Part shown: positions 11,330 to 22,608 of the stretch, in pieces | How positions within the stretch are numbered: position 1 is the first letter of the stretch | How the letters are laid out: each line of letters starts with the position of its first letter | NCBI GenBank assembly: GCA_051453625.1 | Contig: JBOZIK010000001.1 | Coordinates: forward strand, 189,730,121 to 189,794,120 | From: Welwitschia mirabilis | Lineage: Eukaryota; Gnetophyta; Gnetopsida; Welwitschiales | Direction: 5' to 3' | Length of the DNA stretch: 64,000 nt | The notes under the pieces: generated by a model | Database searches by the model: none | What the model saw: the letters and a program-made list of their open reading frames with translations, nothing else | Told to the model about the DNA's origin: nothing | Made by a program: the position numbers and the translations under genes

Positions 11330-12418
11330 AGGAGAGATTGATAATGCTACACAAACCAACTTTATATGATGAATCAACTGAAATACACTATCTTGAGCCT
11401 AAGAATGAGGAATATGTCAACTAGGAGGAAGCTCAATATGCTTTCTTACTAGAAAACCTTTTCATAGAGTGTTGTCCCATGTCTGTCGTCCCCATAATAG
11501 ATAGGACGATAGTTGAAAATTCTAATCTAGAACTGAAGGAGTTGCCCTAAGGTCTAAAATATATTTTTCTATCTAACAATCTAGATAAATCTCTAATAAT
11601 AAGTAATCTTTTTAATCCTCAACAAGAATCCAACTTAATCTCACTCTCAAATTCTAAAGAAGATGCCTTTGCTTGAATCTATAAAGCCTTAGCTGTCATC
11701 CCTCTTTTCATAGTTTAATACAAAATTTACCTTTAGGATAATGCTAAACGTATTAGGCAACTCTAATAAATGCTCAATCTAGCCTTTAAGCAAATTGATA
11801 AATATGAAATTATTAACTTATGGATGTTGGGATTATCTATGCTATATCCAATAGTGAGTGGGTTAGCCCTTTGACAGTAGTTCCAAAAAGGGATGAAAAA
11901 TGGAGAATGTGAAAATTTTTAGAAAACTTAGTGAGATCACTAAAAAGGATCATTGTCTTTTACCCTTTCTTTATCAAGTGCTTCATAGAATTCAAGGTCA
12001 TGCCTACTATTATTTTGTTGATGGGTATAATGGCTATAATCAAGTGTGCATAGCAAGTGAAGACCAAGCAAAAACAACCTTTACCTCACCCTTTGGAATC
12101 TTTGCCTTTAGACGAATGCCTTTTAAACTTTGCAATGCCCCTGGAACTTTCTAACAAGTAATGATGAGGATCTTTTCTGACACATTAAAGGATTCTATTA
12201 AAATCTTTATGGGTGAATTCTCCATCTTTGATAACACCTTTGAACAAATCATAGAAAGATTAGAGAAAGTCTAGGATCTATGTATAGAAAGTAGCCTACA
12301 TTTTAATTGGAAAAAGAGTTTCCTCCTTATTAATAATGGAGTTGTTTTAGATCACCACATTTCAAAGGAAGGGATTAAGATGGAACCTACAAAAGTTGAT
12401 ATCATTAAAAACCTTAGC
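11330..12418 (+). pseudogene. Reverse transcriptase, inactive, truncated by a gap
   Basis: The pre-RT block (EAQYAFLLENLF ... LELKELP ... GLKYIFL) is followed by the RT fingers and palm. The open stretch 11900-12154 holds RKLSEITKKDHCLLPF, a DGYNGYNQ motif (RT block 3), TTFTSPFG and RRMPF-LCNAP (block 4). The catalytic F/Y-x-D-D box around 12205-12220 reads FMGEF, so both aspartates are lost. A stem-loop module sits in the coding sequence at 11471-11513 and adds about 13 codons before LELKELP. The block ends at the 661-base gap, which hides the rest of RT and the RNase H. Confidence 0.8.
11471..11513 (+). repeat. Stem-loop module inside pol
   Basis: Contains TGTCGTCC followed 13 bases later by GGACGATA, which can pair. 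The same roughly 40-bp module occurs at 18173-18217 and 26886-26929, with related shorter forms in both LTRs and the leader. Confidence 0.6.
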
Positions 12419-13079
12419 NNNNNNNNNNNNNNNNNNNNNNNNNNNNNNNNNNNNNNNNNNNNNNNNNNNNNNNNNNNNNNNNNNNNNNNNNNNNNNNNNN
12501 NNNNNNNNNNNNNNNNNNNNNNNNNNNNNNNNNNNNNNNNNNNNNNNNNNNNNNNNNNNNNNNNNNNNNNNNNNNNNNNNNNNNNNNNNNNNNNNNNNNN
12601 NNNNNNNNNNNNNNNNNNNNNNNNNNNNNNNNNNNNNNNNNNNNNNNNNNNNNNNNNNNNNNNNNNNNNNNNNNNNNNNNNNNNNNNNNNNNNNNNNNNN
12701 NNNNNNNNNNNNNNNNNNNNNNNNNNNNNNNNNNNNNNNNNNNNNNNNNNNNNNNNNNNNNNNNNNNNNNNNNNNNNNNNNNNNNNNNNNNNNNNNNNNN
12801 NNNNNNNNNNNNNNNNNNNNNNNNNNNNNNNNNNNNNNNNNNNNNNNNNNNNNNNNNNNNNNNNNNNNNNNNNNNNNNNNNNNNNNNNNNNNNNNNNNNN
12901 NNNNNNNNNNNNNNNNNNNNNNNNNNNNNNNNNNNNNNNNNNNNNNNNNNNNNNNNNNNNNNNNNNNNNNNNNNNNNNNNNNNNNNNNNNNNNNNNNNNN
13001 NNNNNNNNNNNNNNNNNNNNNNNNNNNNNNNNNNNNNNNNNNNNNNNNNNNNNNNNNNNNNNNNNNNNNNNNNNNNNNN
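12419..13079. other. Assembly gap inside pol
   Basis: 661 Ns replace the end of RT, the RNase H and the start of the integrase region. Any reading frame reported through it would be meaningless. Confidence 0.95.
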
Positions 13080-13440
13080 CTACTCATCCTGCTCCTTGGT
13101 ATGTTGATATTGTGAACTACCTTATTACTATGAAAACACTTTAGCATTAGAACCATAACCAATGCAAATATTTTCTTCATAGGATCAGTGACTATAAGTG
13201 CAATGAACTCCATCTTTATAGATGATATAAAGATCAAATCATGCATAAATGTATGCCTAAATGAAAAGCTTATAAATCCTTAAACTTTGCCATGGTGGGA
13301 TATGTGGGGGATATTTTAGTAGCTAAAAGAATGCAATAAAAATTCTTCAATCTAATTTTTATTGGCCTACCATTTCCAAAGACTCATTTGAATTTTCTAG
13401 AAGGTGTGATGCTTATCAATGTTCTGGTAGCCTAACCCAT
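13080..13440 (+). pseudogene. Integrase N-terminal (H2C2) region, degraded
   Basis: Directly after the gap a PWYVDIVNYL block matches the spacer between RNase H and integrase in Athila-type pol (PWxADIxNYLV). Pieces of the H2C2 zinc-binding domain follow in mixed frames (KYFFHR, ELHLYRWYKDQ, then a VGDILVAKRM block), in the position of the GGHFGAKKT stretch. The order agrees with intact elements, but histidines and cysteines are partly lost and stops are frequent. Confidence 0.6.
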
Positions 13441-13449
13441 TCTCAAGAT

Positions 13450-14537
13450 ATGCCTCTTAAACCTATGATTGAATGTAAACCTTTTGCTTATTGGGGGATT
13501 AACTTTGTAGGCCCTATTAAACCACCTTCTCAGGGAAAAAATTACATCCTAGTGGCCATTGATTATATTACTAAGTGGGTCGAAGTTGTTTCTACTACCA
13601 AGAATGATGCCCGAACTGTTTGCAATTTTGTCCGAGCTCATATCTTTCAACATTTTGGCTTTCGATGAATCATAATTAGCGATCAAGGAACCCATAATTA
13701 GTGATCAAGAAAAAAAGTTACATCCTTGGTTATTGATTATATTAATAAGTGGGTTGAAGCTATTCCTGCTACCAAGAATGATGCCCAAACTGTTTGCAAT
13801 TATGTCCAAACTCATATCTTTCAACATTTTGGCTTTCGGAAACTTCTTTTATCTATCGGCATTGAACATAGAATTACATGTGCTTATCATCCAAAAACTA
13901 ATGGTTAAGCCAAAAATACAAATAGATATATTTAAAAAAAAGCTCCAAAAACTAGTCTTTATTAATAAGAAAACTTGGTTCTCTAAACTTAATGATGTTT
14001 TTTAGTCTTACCGTGCTACTTGACACAACTCTCTAGGTTTCTCACCATATGAACTTATATATGAAAAAGTTTTTATCTTGTTAGTTGATGTTTGCTATCA
14101 GTCCACCCATCAATTTAGTCTTGTAAACTTGGATGAAAATATTAGAAGTCGATTAGCCCAACTTGACCATTTAGATGAAAAACGTACTCGTTCATCCATT
14201 GTCAACTCATTTATAAAGCCTAAGACAAGTTCAAATATAATAAAAAGATTCTCCATAATCAATTTGAACCTAGTTAACTTGTCCTTTTTTACAATACTCG
14301 AGTACACCTTTTACACAACAAGTTAACCTCTAAATGGTTAGGTCTTTATCTTATAGAAAAAGTATGATCCAATGGCTCAGTTAAAATCTCTGGTCCAAAT
14401 ACTAAGAAAATTCAAAAAGTCAATAGACAAACGTTAAAAATTTATGAGTCATTTTCATCTGGAACCTTAAACATGATAGAAGAACTTATCTTGAAAGCCC
14501 CTCTCAAAGAGGAGGACCTTCCTCTTTCCATTATCTA
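13450..14537 (+). pseudogene. Integrase core and C-terminus, with internal duplication
   Basis: The core starts MPLKPMIECKPFAYWGINF. The first catalytic aspartate of WGIDF is now Asn. It continues through NYILVAIDYITKWVE, then a stop after QHFGFR. A SDQGTH block holds the second aspartate. The segment from NYILV is then repeated once (period about 175 bp) before the core resumes (KLLLSIGIEHRITCAYHPKTNG), with the HRITxAYHPxxNG motif intact. The C-terminal part follows: LGFSPYELIYEK, NLDENIRSRLAQLD, and a SNGSVKISGPNTKKI-like tail ending near 14537. The residue losses, stops and duplication rule out activity. Confidence 0.8.
13536..13885 (+). repeat. 175-bp tandem duplication within the integrase core
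   Basis: The segment from AAAAATTACATCC (13536) to the SDQGTH region is followed by a second copy starting at about 13711. The copies differ at several sites, so the duplication is old. It copies the IDYI-KWVE to FQHFGFR part of the enzyme. Confidence 0.75.
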
Positions 14538-15050
14538 AGTTCCTTCTTAACTCATTCCTTGGGTAGACATCATGCTATCACTTAAATATCTTTAAATTGA
14601 CTTATGTATTACTTTATGAAGTCACTATAATTAGTAATCTTTTACTTAGGTATTTTAAGATGATAAAATTGGATTCATCCAATCTTAAGAAATTTATATG
14701 TTTATGAACTTCATTCCAAAGGAAGATTCCTTGGTTCTTTTATTCTCTTTTAATGGTAAGAGTAATTAGTTATTTTTACATGTTCTCACATGTTTCTCAA
14801 CTTATTACTTCACTTATATCCTTAAAGTACTTGATCATGTGAAACTCTTGTTACTATTTGTGTGAGTGTGAGAGTGAGAGTGAGAGTGAGTGTGTATGTG
14901 TATGTGTATGTGTGTGTAAGAGAGAGAGAGGCAGGAGGTAGAGAGAGAGAGAAGAAGAAGAAGAAGAAGAAGAAATAAAAACCATGCTCTTTCATATCTA
15001 AGCTAAAAACATGGTCACTATGATGTCCTACTACAACCATACCAAGGTAA
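14538..15050 (+). other. 3' region of the Athila-like element, copy 1
   Basis: Follows the integrase end and runs into the gap at 15051. No coding content. A microsatellite lies at 14860-14975. Confidence 0.6.
14860..14975 (+). repeat. Compound microsatellite (GTGTGA, GT/AT, GA, GAA)
   Basis: Runs of GAGTGT/GAGAGT, then TATGTG, then GA and GAA. The equivalent site in the other two copies of this region (about 15440-15485 and 17142-17190) also holds a purine microsatellite, but of other unit types. Confidence 0.85.
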
Positions 15051-15150
15051 NNNNNNNNNNNNNNNNNNNNNNNNNNNNNNNNNNNNNNNNNNNNNNNNNN
15101 NNNNNNNNNNNNNNNNNNNNNNNNNNNNNNNNNNNNNNNNNNNNNNNNNN

Positions 15151-16021
15151 ATCATGCTATCACTTAAATATCTTTAACTTGACTTATGTATTACTTTATG
15201 AAGTCATCATGATTAGTAATCTTTTACTTGGGCATTTTAAACTGATAACATTTGATTTACCCAATCTTAAGACATTCGTATGTCTATGAACTTCATTCAG
15301 AAGGAATATGCCTTGGTTCTTTTGTTTTCTTTCAATGGTGTGAGTAATTAGTTGTTTTTGCATGTTCTTACTTATTCCTCATCTCATTAATTCACTTTTA
15401 TTCTTATGAGCACTTAATCATGTGGATTATTTTCACTAAAAAAAAAAAAGAGAGAGAAAAGAAAAGAAAAGAGAAGAGAAGAAATAAAGACCATGTTGTT
15501 TCATAATTAAGCTAAAAAGATGGTCACTATAATGTCGCATTAGGGTAAATTTTCCTGAGAGGGGCCTTTGGTAGTGCGATATGATAGTTGTGGGAACTCC
15601 ACTAGGGGGTTAGTTGACCATGTTGTATGGGTCTTTACTCCTCTGATAGTGGTTGCACTCCCGTCATCATGGCATAATAAAATTTTACTTTGAGGCTATG
15701 AGAGCAGTGATGTCCTTGGTGTCATCAGAGGCATTGCTTGTTTTCTAGATTTCTTTTGCATATAGTATTTCCACATGATCATTCTACTTTTTTCAATTCT
15801 AGTGTTGTTTTTATATTTGATCTAGTAACTTCATGTTTCTACAGATTTTTATCTTATCATTCATTGTTTGATAACATTAGACATACTTAACATCATCATA
15901 ATCATTGCCTATTTGAGTGGTACTTTATGAATTTTTACATACTGTCATGCATTATTCATCAAGTGATTTTATAATTATCACCCAGGAAATTTGTTAAGTT
16001 AGAATTTAGGGTAAGTAAACA
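15151..16021 (+). repeat. 3' region, copy 2 (between two gaps)
   Basis: Restarts at a point equivalent to 14568 of copy 1 and is colinear with copy 3 from about 16859 to 17724. It includes a GA/GAAA-rich run at 15440-15485 and the landmark GAGAGGGGCCTTTGGTA. It ends at AGGGTAAGTAAACA, where another 100-base gap begins. Confidence 0.75.
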
Positions 16022-16121
16022 NNNNNNNNNNNNNNNNNNNNNNNNNNNNNNNNNNNNNNNNNNNNNNNNNNNNNNNNNNNNNNNNNNNNNNNNNNNNNNN
16101 NNNNNNNNNNNNNNNNNNNNN

Positions 16122-16840
16122 TAAACTTCTTTTATCCATTGACATTGAACATAGAATTGCATGTACTTATCATCCTCAAACTAATGGACAACCAAAAACA
16201 CACATAGAGAAATTAAAAAGATGCTCCAAAAATTAGTCTCTGCTAAGAATAAAAATTAGTTCTTTAAACTTAATGATATTATTTAGGCTTATTATACTAC
16301 TTTGTGCAACTCTATAGGTTTCTCACCATATGAACTTGTGTATGAAAAGGTTTGTATCTTGTCAGTTGATGTTTTCTATAACTCCTATTGATCCACTCAT
16401 TAACTTAACCTTGTAAACTTGGATGAAACTCTTAGAACTCAATTAGTCCAACTTGACCATTTAGATAAAAAGTGTACTTGTGTTATACATCATTAACTCA
16501 TTCATAAAGCCCAAGACATGTTCAAATAGGACAAAAAATTCTCCATAAGCAATTTGAACCTAGTCAAATTGTCTTATTATACAAAATTTGAGTACATCTT
16601 TTATATAACAAGTCAACCTCTAAATCATTACGTTCTTCTCATATAAAAAAAGTATATTCCAATGGCTTAGTTAAAATCTCTAATTAAAACACTAGAAAAA
16701 TTAAAAAAAATCAATAGGATAAAGGTTAAAAATTTATGAGTCATCTATTGATGAAACCTTGAACATGATAGAAGCACTTGTCGTGAAAGCCCCTCTCAAT
16801 GAGGAGGACCTTTTTCTTGCCATTATCTAAATTCTTTCTT
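16122..16840 (+). pseudogene. Integrase C-terminal fragment, extra copy
   Basis: After the gap at 16022-16121 the sequence restarts inside the integrase, at a point equivalent to 13846 (LLLSIDIEHRIACTYHPQTNG-like). It then runs through the same C-terminal region (SPYELVYEK, NLDETLRTQL) to the end of the frame near 16820. It is a diverged second copy of 13846-14537, with its own stops. Either a second element or a mis-placed contig accounts for it. Confidence 0.7.
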
Positions 16841-17724
16841 AACTTATTCCTTGGGTAGACATTATGATATCACTTAAATATATTTAACTTAACTTATGTA
16901 TTACTTTATGAAGTCACCATGATTAGTAATCCTTTACTTAGGCATTTTAAGATGATAATACTGAATTCACCTAATTGTAAGACATTCATATGTCTATGAA
17001 TTTTATTTATAAGGAAGATATCTTGGTTATTTTATTCTTTTCAATGATGTGAGTAATCAGTTATTTTTGCATGTTCTTACTTATTCCTTATCTTATTAAA
17101 TTACTTTTACCCTTATGAGTACTTAATCATGTGGGATTACCAAAAAAAAAAAAAAATAAAGAAAGAAAGAAAGAAAGAAAGAATAGAAAAAAACCCATGC
17201 TCTTTCATATCTAAGCTAAAACCATGGTTACCATGATGTCCTATTGCATCAGGGTAAATTTTCTCGAGAGGGGCCTTTGGTAATGTAATATAGTAGTTAT
17301 GGAAACTTTACTAAGGGGTTAGTTGGTCATGCTGTGTAGGTTCTTATTCCTTTGATAGTGGTTGCATTCCCCTCATTATGGCAGAATAAATATTACTTAG
17401 AGGCTATGAGATTAGTGATGTTTTTGACATCATCAAAGGCATTACTTGTTTTCTAGACTTCTTTTGCATATAGTACTTCCACATGATAATTTTAATTTTT
17501 TGGATTCTAGTATTTTTTTGATATATGAGCTAGTGAGTTCATGTTTTCACATCTTTTTATCATTCATTATTTGATAACATTAGAAATACTTGACATCGTC
17601 ATAATTATTTCTTATTTGAATAGTACTTTATAAATTTTTACATACTGTCATGCATTTTTTATCAAGTGATTTTATGATTTTAACTAAGGAAATTTGTTAG
17701 GTTAGAATTTAGGGTAAGTAAACA
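16841..17724 (+). repeat. 3' region, copy 3
   Basis: Colinear with copy 2 (15151-16021). It has an A-run plus (GAAA)n microsatellite at 17142-17190, then the GAGAGGGGCCTTTGGTA landmark and the AGGGTAAGTAAACA end. Confidence 0.75.
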
Positions 17725-18883
17725 ATATTCTTTATGTTCCTAGTTGTCCATTTTCATTTTATTTTTCTTTAACTATTTTGTTGCATTTTTCAAAGTTATT
17801 TTTATACTTTTTTAAAATAATATTGTGGATCTAATCATTTAGTAGTTTCTTATTGCTTTTACTCATAGCTTCTATCCATGAGGGTTGTTGTTTCTCTTTT
17901 TGATGGGTAACGATGATAATTTTTGAGTTTAAATTTTTATTTTTTCATGCTTACTAAGTTCGGACACATTTGAGGAATTTTTCTGAGCATTGCTTCCTTC
18001 TACTTAGTGCATTATCTTCTCTTTAACACCCTTTTTCCATAAGTCTATTTTTACCATACTCATGTTTTATAGGTTAGTTCTTCACTTCTTACCTTCTTCC
18101 TACTGTTTGACTACCTGCTTACTTTCAGATTTCTTTTGTTTTCTCTATCTTTTCCAAACATCTCATTTCAGCAGTGTCGTTCCATGTCCGTTGTCCCCAT
18201 AGATAGGATGACAGTCATCCTTTTTACTTTATGCAATCCGAGACATCTTGCTTCACCTGTGGGAGGACAGGATACCTTTTTGAGATTCTTCTCAGATATT
18301 AAGTAAAAAATTTTAATTTAAAAGGATATTATTTGAGTTTTCATGATATATATTTACGATGAGTTGTTTGGATCTGATTTCATGTTACTTGAATAAATTT
18401 CATTAACTTTATCTAGTAGGAGCACAGTAGCACACTCAAAAAATTTATATGCAACTATGTTTTAGATCATCTAAAGGAAAAGAATGTTATGATTACGCTT
18501 GTACTTTGTCCCTTGTAGAATATATTAATAACTTACATGCATCACTCTTTGAGTTATCTCTACTTAAGTTTTACACATTAGTTTTAGTATCACTATCTCA
18601 AATTATGCATACACATTATTATTTTTTTGAGCTATCATTATTACATTTTATGACTTTTTGTATGTGTACGATATTCATTCGTTCTATTGCGATGTGTTTA
18701 AGTAGGGGGCTTATGAACGCATCAGTATTTGTATCAGTTAATTGGTTTTTAATGTCTATTTTTTCATGGTAAAATTAAACTCAAATTACATTTTTCTAGT
18801 TGCTGTTTATCTTAGTCAAATTGGCTCACAATAGAGTTGATCGCTCACTTTGTCAGGAAATGACAAGGCTAAGTAGGAGGCTA
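17725..18883 (+). other. Terminal 3' region of the Athila-like element
   Basis: Sequence between the repeated 3' block and the 3' LTR. A stem-loop module lies at 18173-18217. A 107-codon open stretch at 18449-18772 (partly hydrophobic, Leu/Phe/Ser-rich) lies where Athila elements may carry an env-like frame. It shows no signal peptide or motif I can name and may be chance. The region ends in a purine-rich AAGTAGGAGGC just before the 3' LTR, the likely polypurine tract. Confidence 0.45.
18869..18883 (+). promoter_or_regulatory. Probable polypurine tract
   Basis: GCTAAGTAGGAGGCTA immediately precedes the TGTTG start of the 3' LTR. The position fits plus-strand priming, but the purine run is short and interrupted. 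Confidence 0.45.
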
Positions 18884-20125
18884 TGTTGTGATGCCAATTT
18901 GTAGGGATTTGATGGTGTATTTTGAGTACTTTTGTAGGACATTTATACAGGTTAGGATGCAATTCTGATGATTATAGAGAACTGATAGTTTGATTACTAA
19001 AACATATGATTCTTAGCATATTTGAAGGCATCTCAGGATTGTTTTGATATTTCATACTTTGAAGGAAGGATTTACTATGAAGAAGACTGATTTCTCTTTA
19101 AGCTAGAAGATGGAGAAGCCTGTCGTCTCCTCTGTCATCTCCATGACAGGTAGGACGATAGCACTGCTGACATGGATGGAGTCTGCTGAGTTGACTGTGG
19201 GGCCTGAAGCTGATGAACCACCTTTTGGTGTGGAGTGACGTCCCCACTGTTGTTCCCATGACAGTCAGGACAACACCTATTTTTATATGGACAAAAAGAC
19301 TTATCTTTATAATGGGGTTACTTGACCCATATGGACTGCTAGGGTTTTTTCTCTGACTCCTAGAGTTGAGATTTTAGAACTTTAATGTAAAATTATAAAT
19401 ACCCTCCCTTTCCTTCACTTCCTTTTCTATCTTTTATACCTAATGTTCTTGTGATGGAAGATTGAAGAACAAGAGGTCCATCTAGTAGCTACAAAGAGAA
19501 GTTGACGTTGGTATTGGACTGAGTATCCTCCATTGAGGACACTTTGTTATATGTGGATGTAAAAGTTCATGATTAATTCAATTGCTCTTTTTCACTACTA
19601 TTGTGTATATGTCCCTTCTGATTTATTATAGTTTAGTGATAGTTCTATGGTTTATTTAAATCATAAGGGCAACCTCTGTTAAGGTTGACTTTGTTAGTCT
19701 AGATCTTGCATTGCATTTCTTTTATTTCATTTCATATTTGCATAATATATTTGACATATCTTATAGTTTATGTTTATTAGGAACAAGTGATAAACTCTTC
19801 CTAATTGATCTGAAGTATAAAGAACTAGTTCTTATGATAGGAGGATTAGAATTCAAATAGAACTCATCTCACTTGCATTTCATCCATTGCATTTCACCTT
19901 CATTCATATTTCATTTTATTTGCATTATTGTTTACTTTTATTTACTAAAATATAAAAGACTAAAAATACTTCGTGAAATCAATTCTCTAACTTCTAGCCT
20001 AGTGCCTTCAACGGATTACGTATTTGGATTAACTTCTATCTATATTAGTGTGTGTTTTCTGTAAGTATTGTGATCTCCAGGTTTTGCCTAAGGACTTAAA
20101 GATTGCATAAATTCACATCGCAATA
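18884..20125 (+). repeat. 3' LTR of the Athila-like element
   Basis: Colinear with 6628-7878. It starts TGTTGTGATGCC and ends CGCAATA (CA changed to TA), with the TATAAATA box at 19394. It carries stem-loop modules at 19121-19161 and 19232-19277, the first with both outer (GTCGTC/GGACGA) and inner (TGTCAT/ATGACA) arms well preserved. Confidence 0.85.
19394..19401 (+). promoter_or_regulatory. LTR TATA box (3' LTR copy)
   Basis: TATAAATA followed by the same pyrimidine-rich tail as in the 5' LTR (7135-7142). Confidence 0.55.
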
Positions 20126-20130
20126 GTTAG
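20126..20130. repeat. Target-site duplication, right (GTTAG)
   Basis: Identical to 6623-6627 on the other side of the Athila-like element. Confidence 0.85.
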
Positions 20131-21194
20131 TTTTACTTAAGGTCTTCTAATTAAAAAATGTGATTAAACAAAGGTGGAATCTACTTTCATGCTATGTTTC
20201 ATGTTTTCAAAGCATTTTATGAGACAAGATTTGTCTTGATTAGGTTAATGAGTCAGTATATATTAAAATATGTTGAATATGAGGATTAATTAAAGGAAAA
20301 TAAAATATCTCCTCTCCAAAATGCACATTATTTATTGACTAGTTAAAAATAAATTTAGTTAACTACATCAGGGCTATGGATGCTCACTAGTAATATAACT
20401 CTAACGGTTTATTTTGTAACATGTTAAGCTACATCAGGGTTATAAACACTCGCCAACAATGTAGCACTAACTCCCTTATACATTAACATGCTTAATTCTA
20501 TTGGAAGGAGATGTCATAACATTGGATGCCCAATTTGATCTAAATGCTTAAATCAGGGAATAAAGTATGGCCATGGAAAAGGTAAAAATTGGAATGAAAA
20601 AGGTGGGATTTGGAGATACTTTTATGTTTACTTTTTCTTACTTGTGTACTTAAAAATTTTCTTAATTGATTTTGGATTTTTACAAGTTTACTTGGAAGAT
20701 ATCTTATTTATTTTGCAATGTGACACTTTTAAATTTAGAATAAAATTTATAGAACTTTTAATAAATGTGGCCATTAACTTAGGTATTCTATCTTTTAAAT
20801 TCACAGATGATGCAATTTCTATTAGGTTTCATGTTTTGTTTTCTGTAAGATTGCATTATAGTTTTTCCTAAATACTTACATCAAAATCATTTGCTAGCCT
20901 TATATGAAAAGCCTTGTAATGTGAAATCTTTTTAGCATTTTGACTTATTTTCAAAAGCCTTTTATAAATTTTCTATCTCTTTAAAAATAAAGTTTAATTT
21001 TTTTTAGGAGGTATGGTATCCATTTTATAGAATTTTTTTGATTTTGATTCCTTATTTGTCAAAAATTAATCAAAGAATTTCAAAAATGTTATATTAATTT
21101 CATACTTAAAACATTTCACTTAGATAATTTTTACATGTTTACCATTTTTTTATCAAGTTTTTGCTAAGAGACTAACAAAATTTTGGTTAGGTGG
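20131..21194 (+). other. Family G internal sequence, right of the insertion
   Basis: From about 20826 onward colinear with 34497-34817 of the second copy (TTTCATGTTTTGTTTTC, then CTAAATACTTACATC and a GCTAAGAGACTAACAAAA block). It ends in TTAGGTGG, a short polypurine tract, directly before the LTR. A 75-codon open stretch at 20644-20871 is Ile/Phe/Leu-rich and not recognised. Confidence 0.6.
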
Positions 21195-22608
21195 TGTGTT
21201 TACATGTAAAAATTAATGTTTCAAGCTAGTATAATTGATCAATTTTACATAGTAAAAAATATTAAACTCATTAATTTATAATAAAATAATGTCTTTTGCC
21301 CTTTTTATTATATTTCATGAAACCATAAACTTGTCTTTAACATAAGCAAGTTTATTGCTACCTTCTAAAGAACATTTCATAAAATGAAGAAATTCGGGTG
21401 AACAAAGCTAGCACCATCACCCAGGAGCACCAACGCCCCTAGTCTTTTGAGGCTAAGGCACTTAAAACTCACATTCCATTACTCTTTTTGGAGTTCATCA
21501 TTTTACACTTATGGGCTAAGTGACATAACAATACATGGCAGAAGCATAAAACACTACATCGCACTGACATGTGGTAGCAATAAGGACGAACATGTAAAAG
21601 ATACATGACATGGCATCCGTGCGCATTAACATCATTAATAGAAGGACATGTCATTATCATGCTTGCATAAGAAGACAAAGAATCCTTTTTTATGGCTACA
21701 TATCAAAACTTGTAACTTCCTCCTTAAGTAACTACTCTAATGTAACCCCCCTTATGTAATCACTAACATAAGGTAATCATGACAAAGCTCTTTAAGACTT
21801 CCCTCATGTATAAAAGGGCATTGAGCCCCCATTATAATCATTCTTTTAATTAGCTAACGTGGTGGTAAGACTTGGAATGCTAGAATTTTATAGCATTCTA
21901 ATCATCTTGCTTGGGGGCAGATTATTCCAAATCTAGTTGAGGATTCTTTCATCTTCAACTTTTTATGTAATGTATATTTTTAGTTTTAATACAAGAATTG
22001 GCTTTTATTCTTTCCTTGTTAATGATCATTTATTTGGTATTAGAAATCTTTAAGTAAGGCTAGTTCTTAAGTGGCTTTCATTCTTTTATTGTGAATGCAT
22101 ATTAAGTTGGTATTAGCAATCCCTAGGTAAAACTACTTATGTATTAAGTTCTTTCATTACCAAGTGAGTTGTTTGAAATTACTTCTGTGATCTTATAGTT
22201 GCTATTGTTTGATGAATCTTGTGTGTAATCATTCATACTTTTCATGCTTATGAAGGACTATGAAGGACCAAAGGAACTCAATAACTCATTAATACTCATG
22301 TGGTGGATGAGATTATGCTTTCACACATGAGCCTTGATCATTTTAGTTGTGTTTTAGAAATATATGAGTCATTGAAGTGAAGGTAGAGCATTAGATAAAC
22401 CAGCTAAACCTTTGGAGCACTTTTGATCCCTTACAACATCAATTAAAGATCACTTTGATTCTCAACATCTAATTTTTTTTTGTTTGAGTTTTATTATGAG
22501 TAGAAATAATTGTGTTACCTTTGTCAAGTTACCCCATATATATACCTGTTGAAGAATGATATTAAGTTTTAACTTAGTTAAATCTGGTTCACTGTACTCA
22601 CACAAATA
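21195..22608 (+). repeat. 3' LTR of family G copy 1
   Basis: Starts TGTGTTTACATG and ends CACAAATA. Colinear with the LTRs at 30900-32349 and 34818-36238. It contains a TATAAAAG box at 21809. The last 40% is also present as the truncated 5' LTR at 3357-3925. Confidence 0.8.
21809..21816 (+). promoter_or_regulatory. TATA box of family G LTR
   Basis: TATAAAAGGGC is conserved at the same place in all three complete family G LTRs (also 31542 and 35440), within a block of otherwise variable sequence. Confidence 0.65.

Larger units (their letters stand above)
6628..20125 (+). mobile_element. Athila-like Ty3/gypsy element, nested and decayed
   Basis: The two LTRs (6628-7878 and 18884-20125) are colinear over their whole length, and a perfect 5-bp target duplication flanks the element. 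Inside, in order: a decayed tRNA-Asp-type primer site, gag with a CCHC zinc knuckle, a protease, RT, and an H2C2/integrase core and tail. A long 3' region (about 14540-18883) follows, where Athila elements usually have an env-like frame or non-coding DNA. The gag and pol sequences best match the Athila group from memory, for example the short gag zinc knuckle and the LELKELP-type block before RT. The element is certainly inactive: there are stops in every domain and catalytic residues are lost. Three gaps (8950-9049, 12419-13079, 15051-15150) and a fourth at 16022-16121 are bounded by repeated element sequence, so the interior may be mis-assembled or contain extra copies. Confidence 0.85.
3357..22608 (+). 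mobile_element. Family G non-autonomous LTR element, copy 1 (split by a nested element)
   Basis: The ends are assigned by comparison with a second, uninterrupted copy at 30900-36238. Here the 5' LTR is truncated (3357-3925), a decayed primer-binding site follows at 3932, and internal sequence runs to 6622. A 13.5-kb Athila-like element then interrupts, the internal sequence resumes at 20131, and the complete 3' LTR is 21195-22608. No protease, RT or integrase of its own is seen, only a gag-like, acidic and proline-rich reading frame in pieces. It probably relied on proteins of another element, and the shared primer-site type points to an Athila-like helper. That dependence is inference. No target-site duplication could be identified because the 5' end is lost. 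Confidence 0.75.

Noticed and set aside
14822-15040. A 72-codon minus-strand frame ending in Thr/Tyr/Leu repeats
   Set aside because: It is a translated microsatellite.
18449-18772. 107-codon frame as an env-like gene of the Athila-like element
   Set aside because: The place is right, but no signal peptide, membrane topology or motif is convincing, and copies of the 3' region give no conserved frame.
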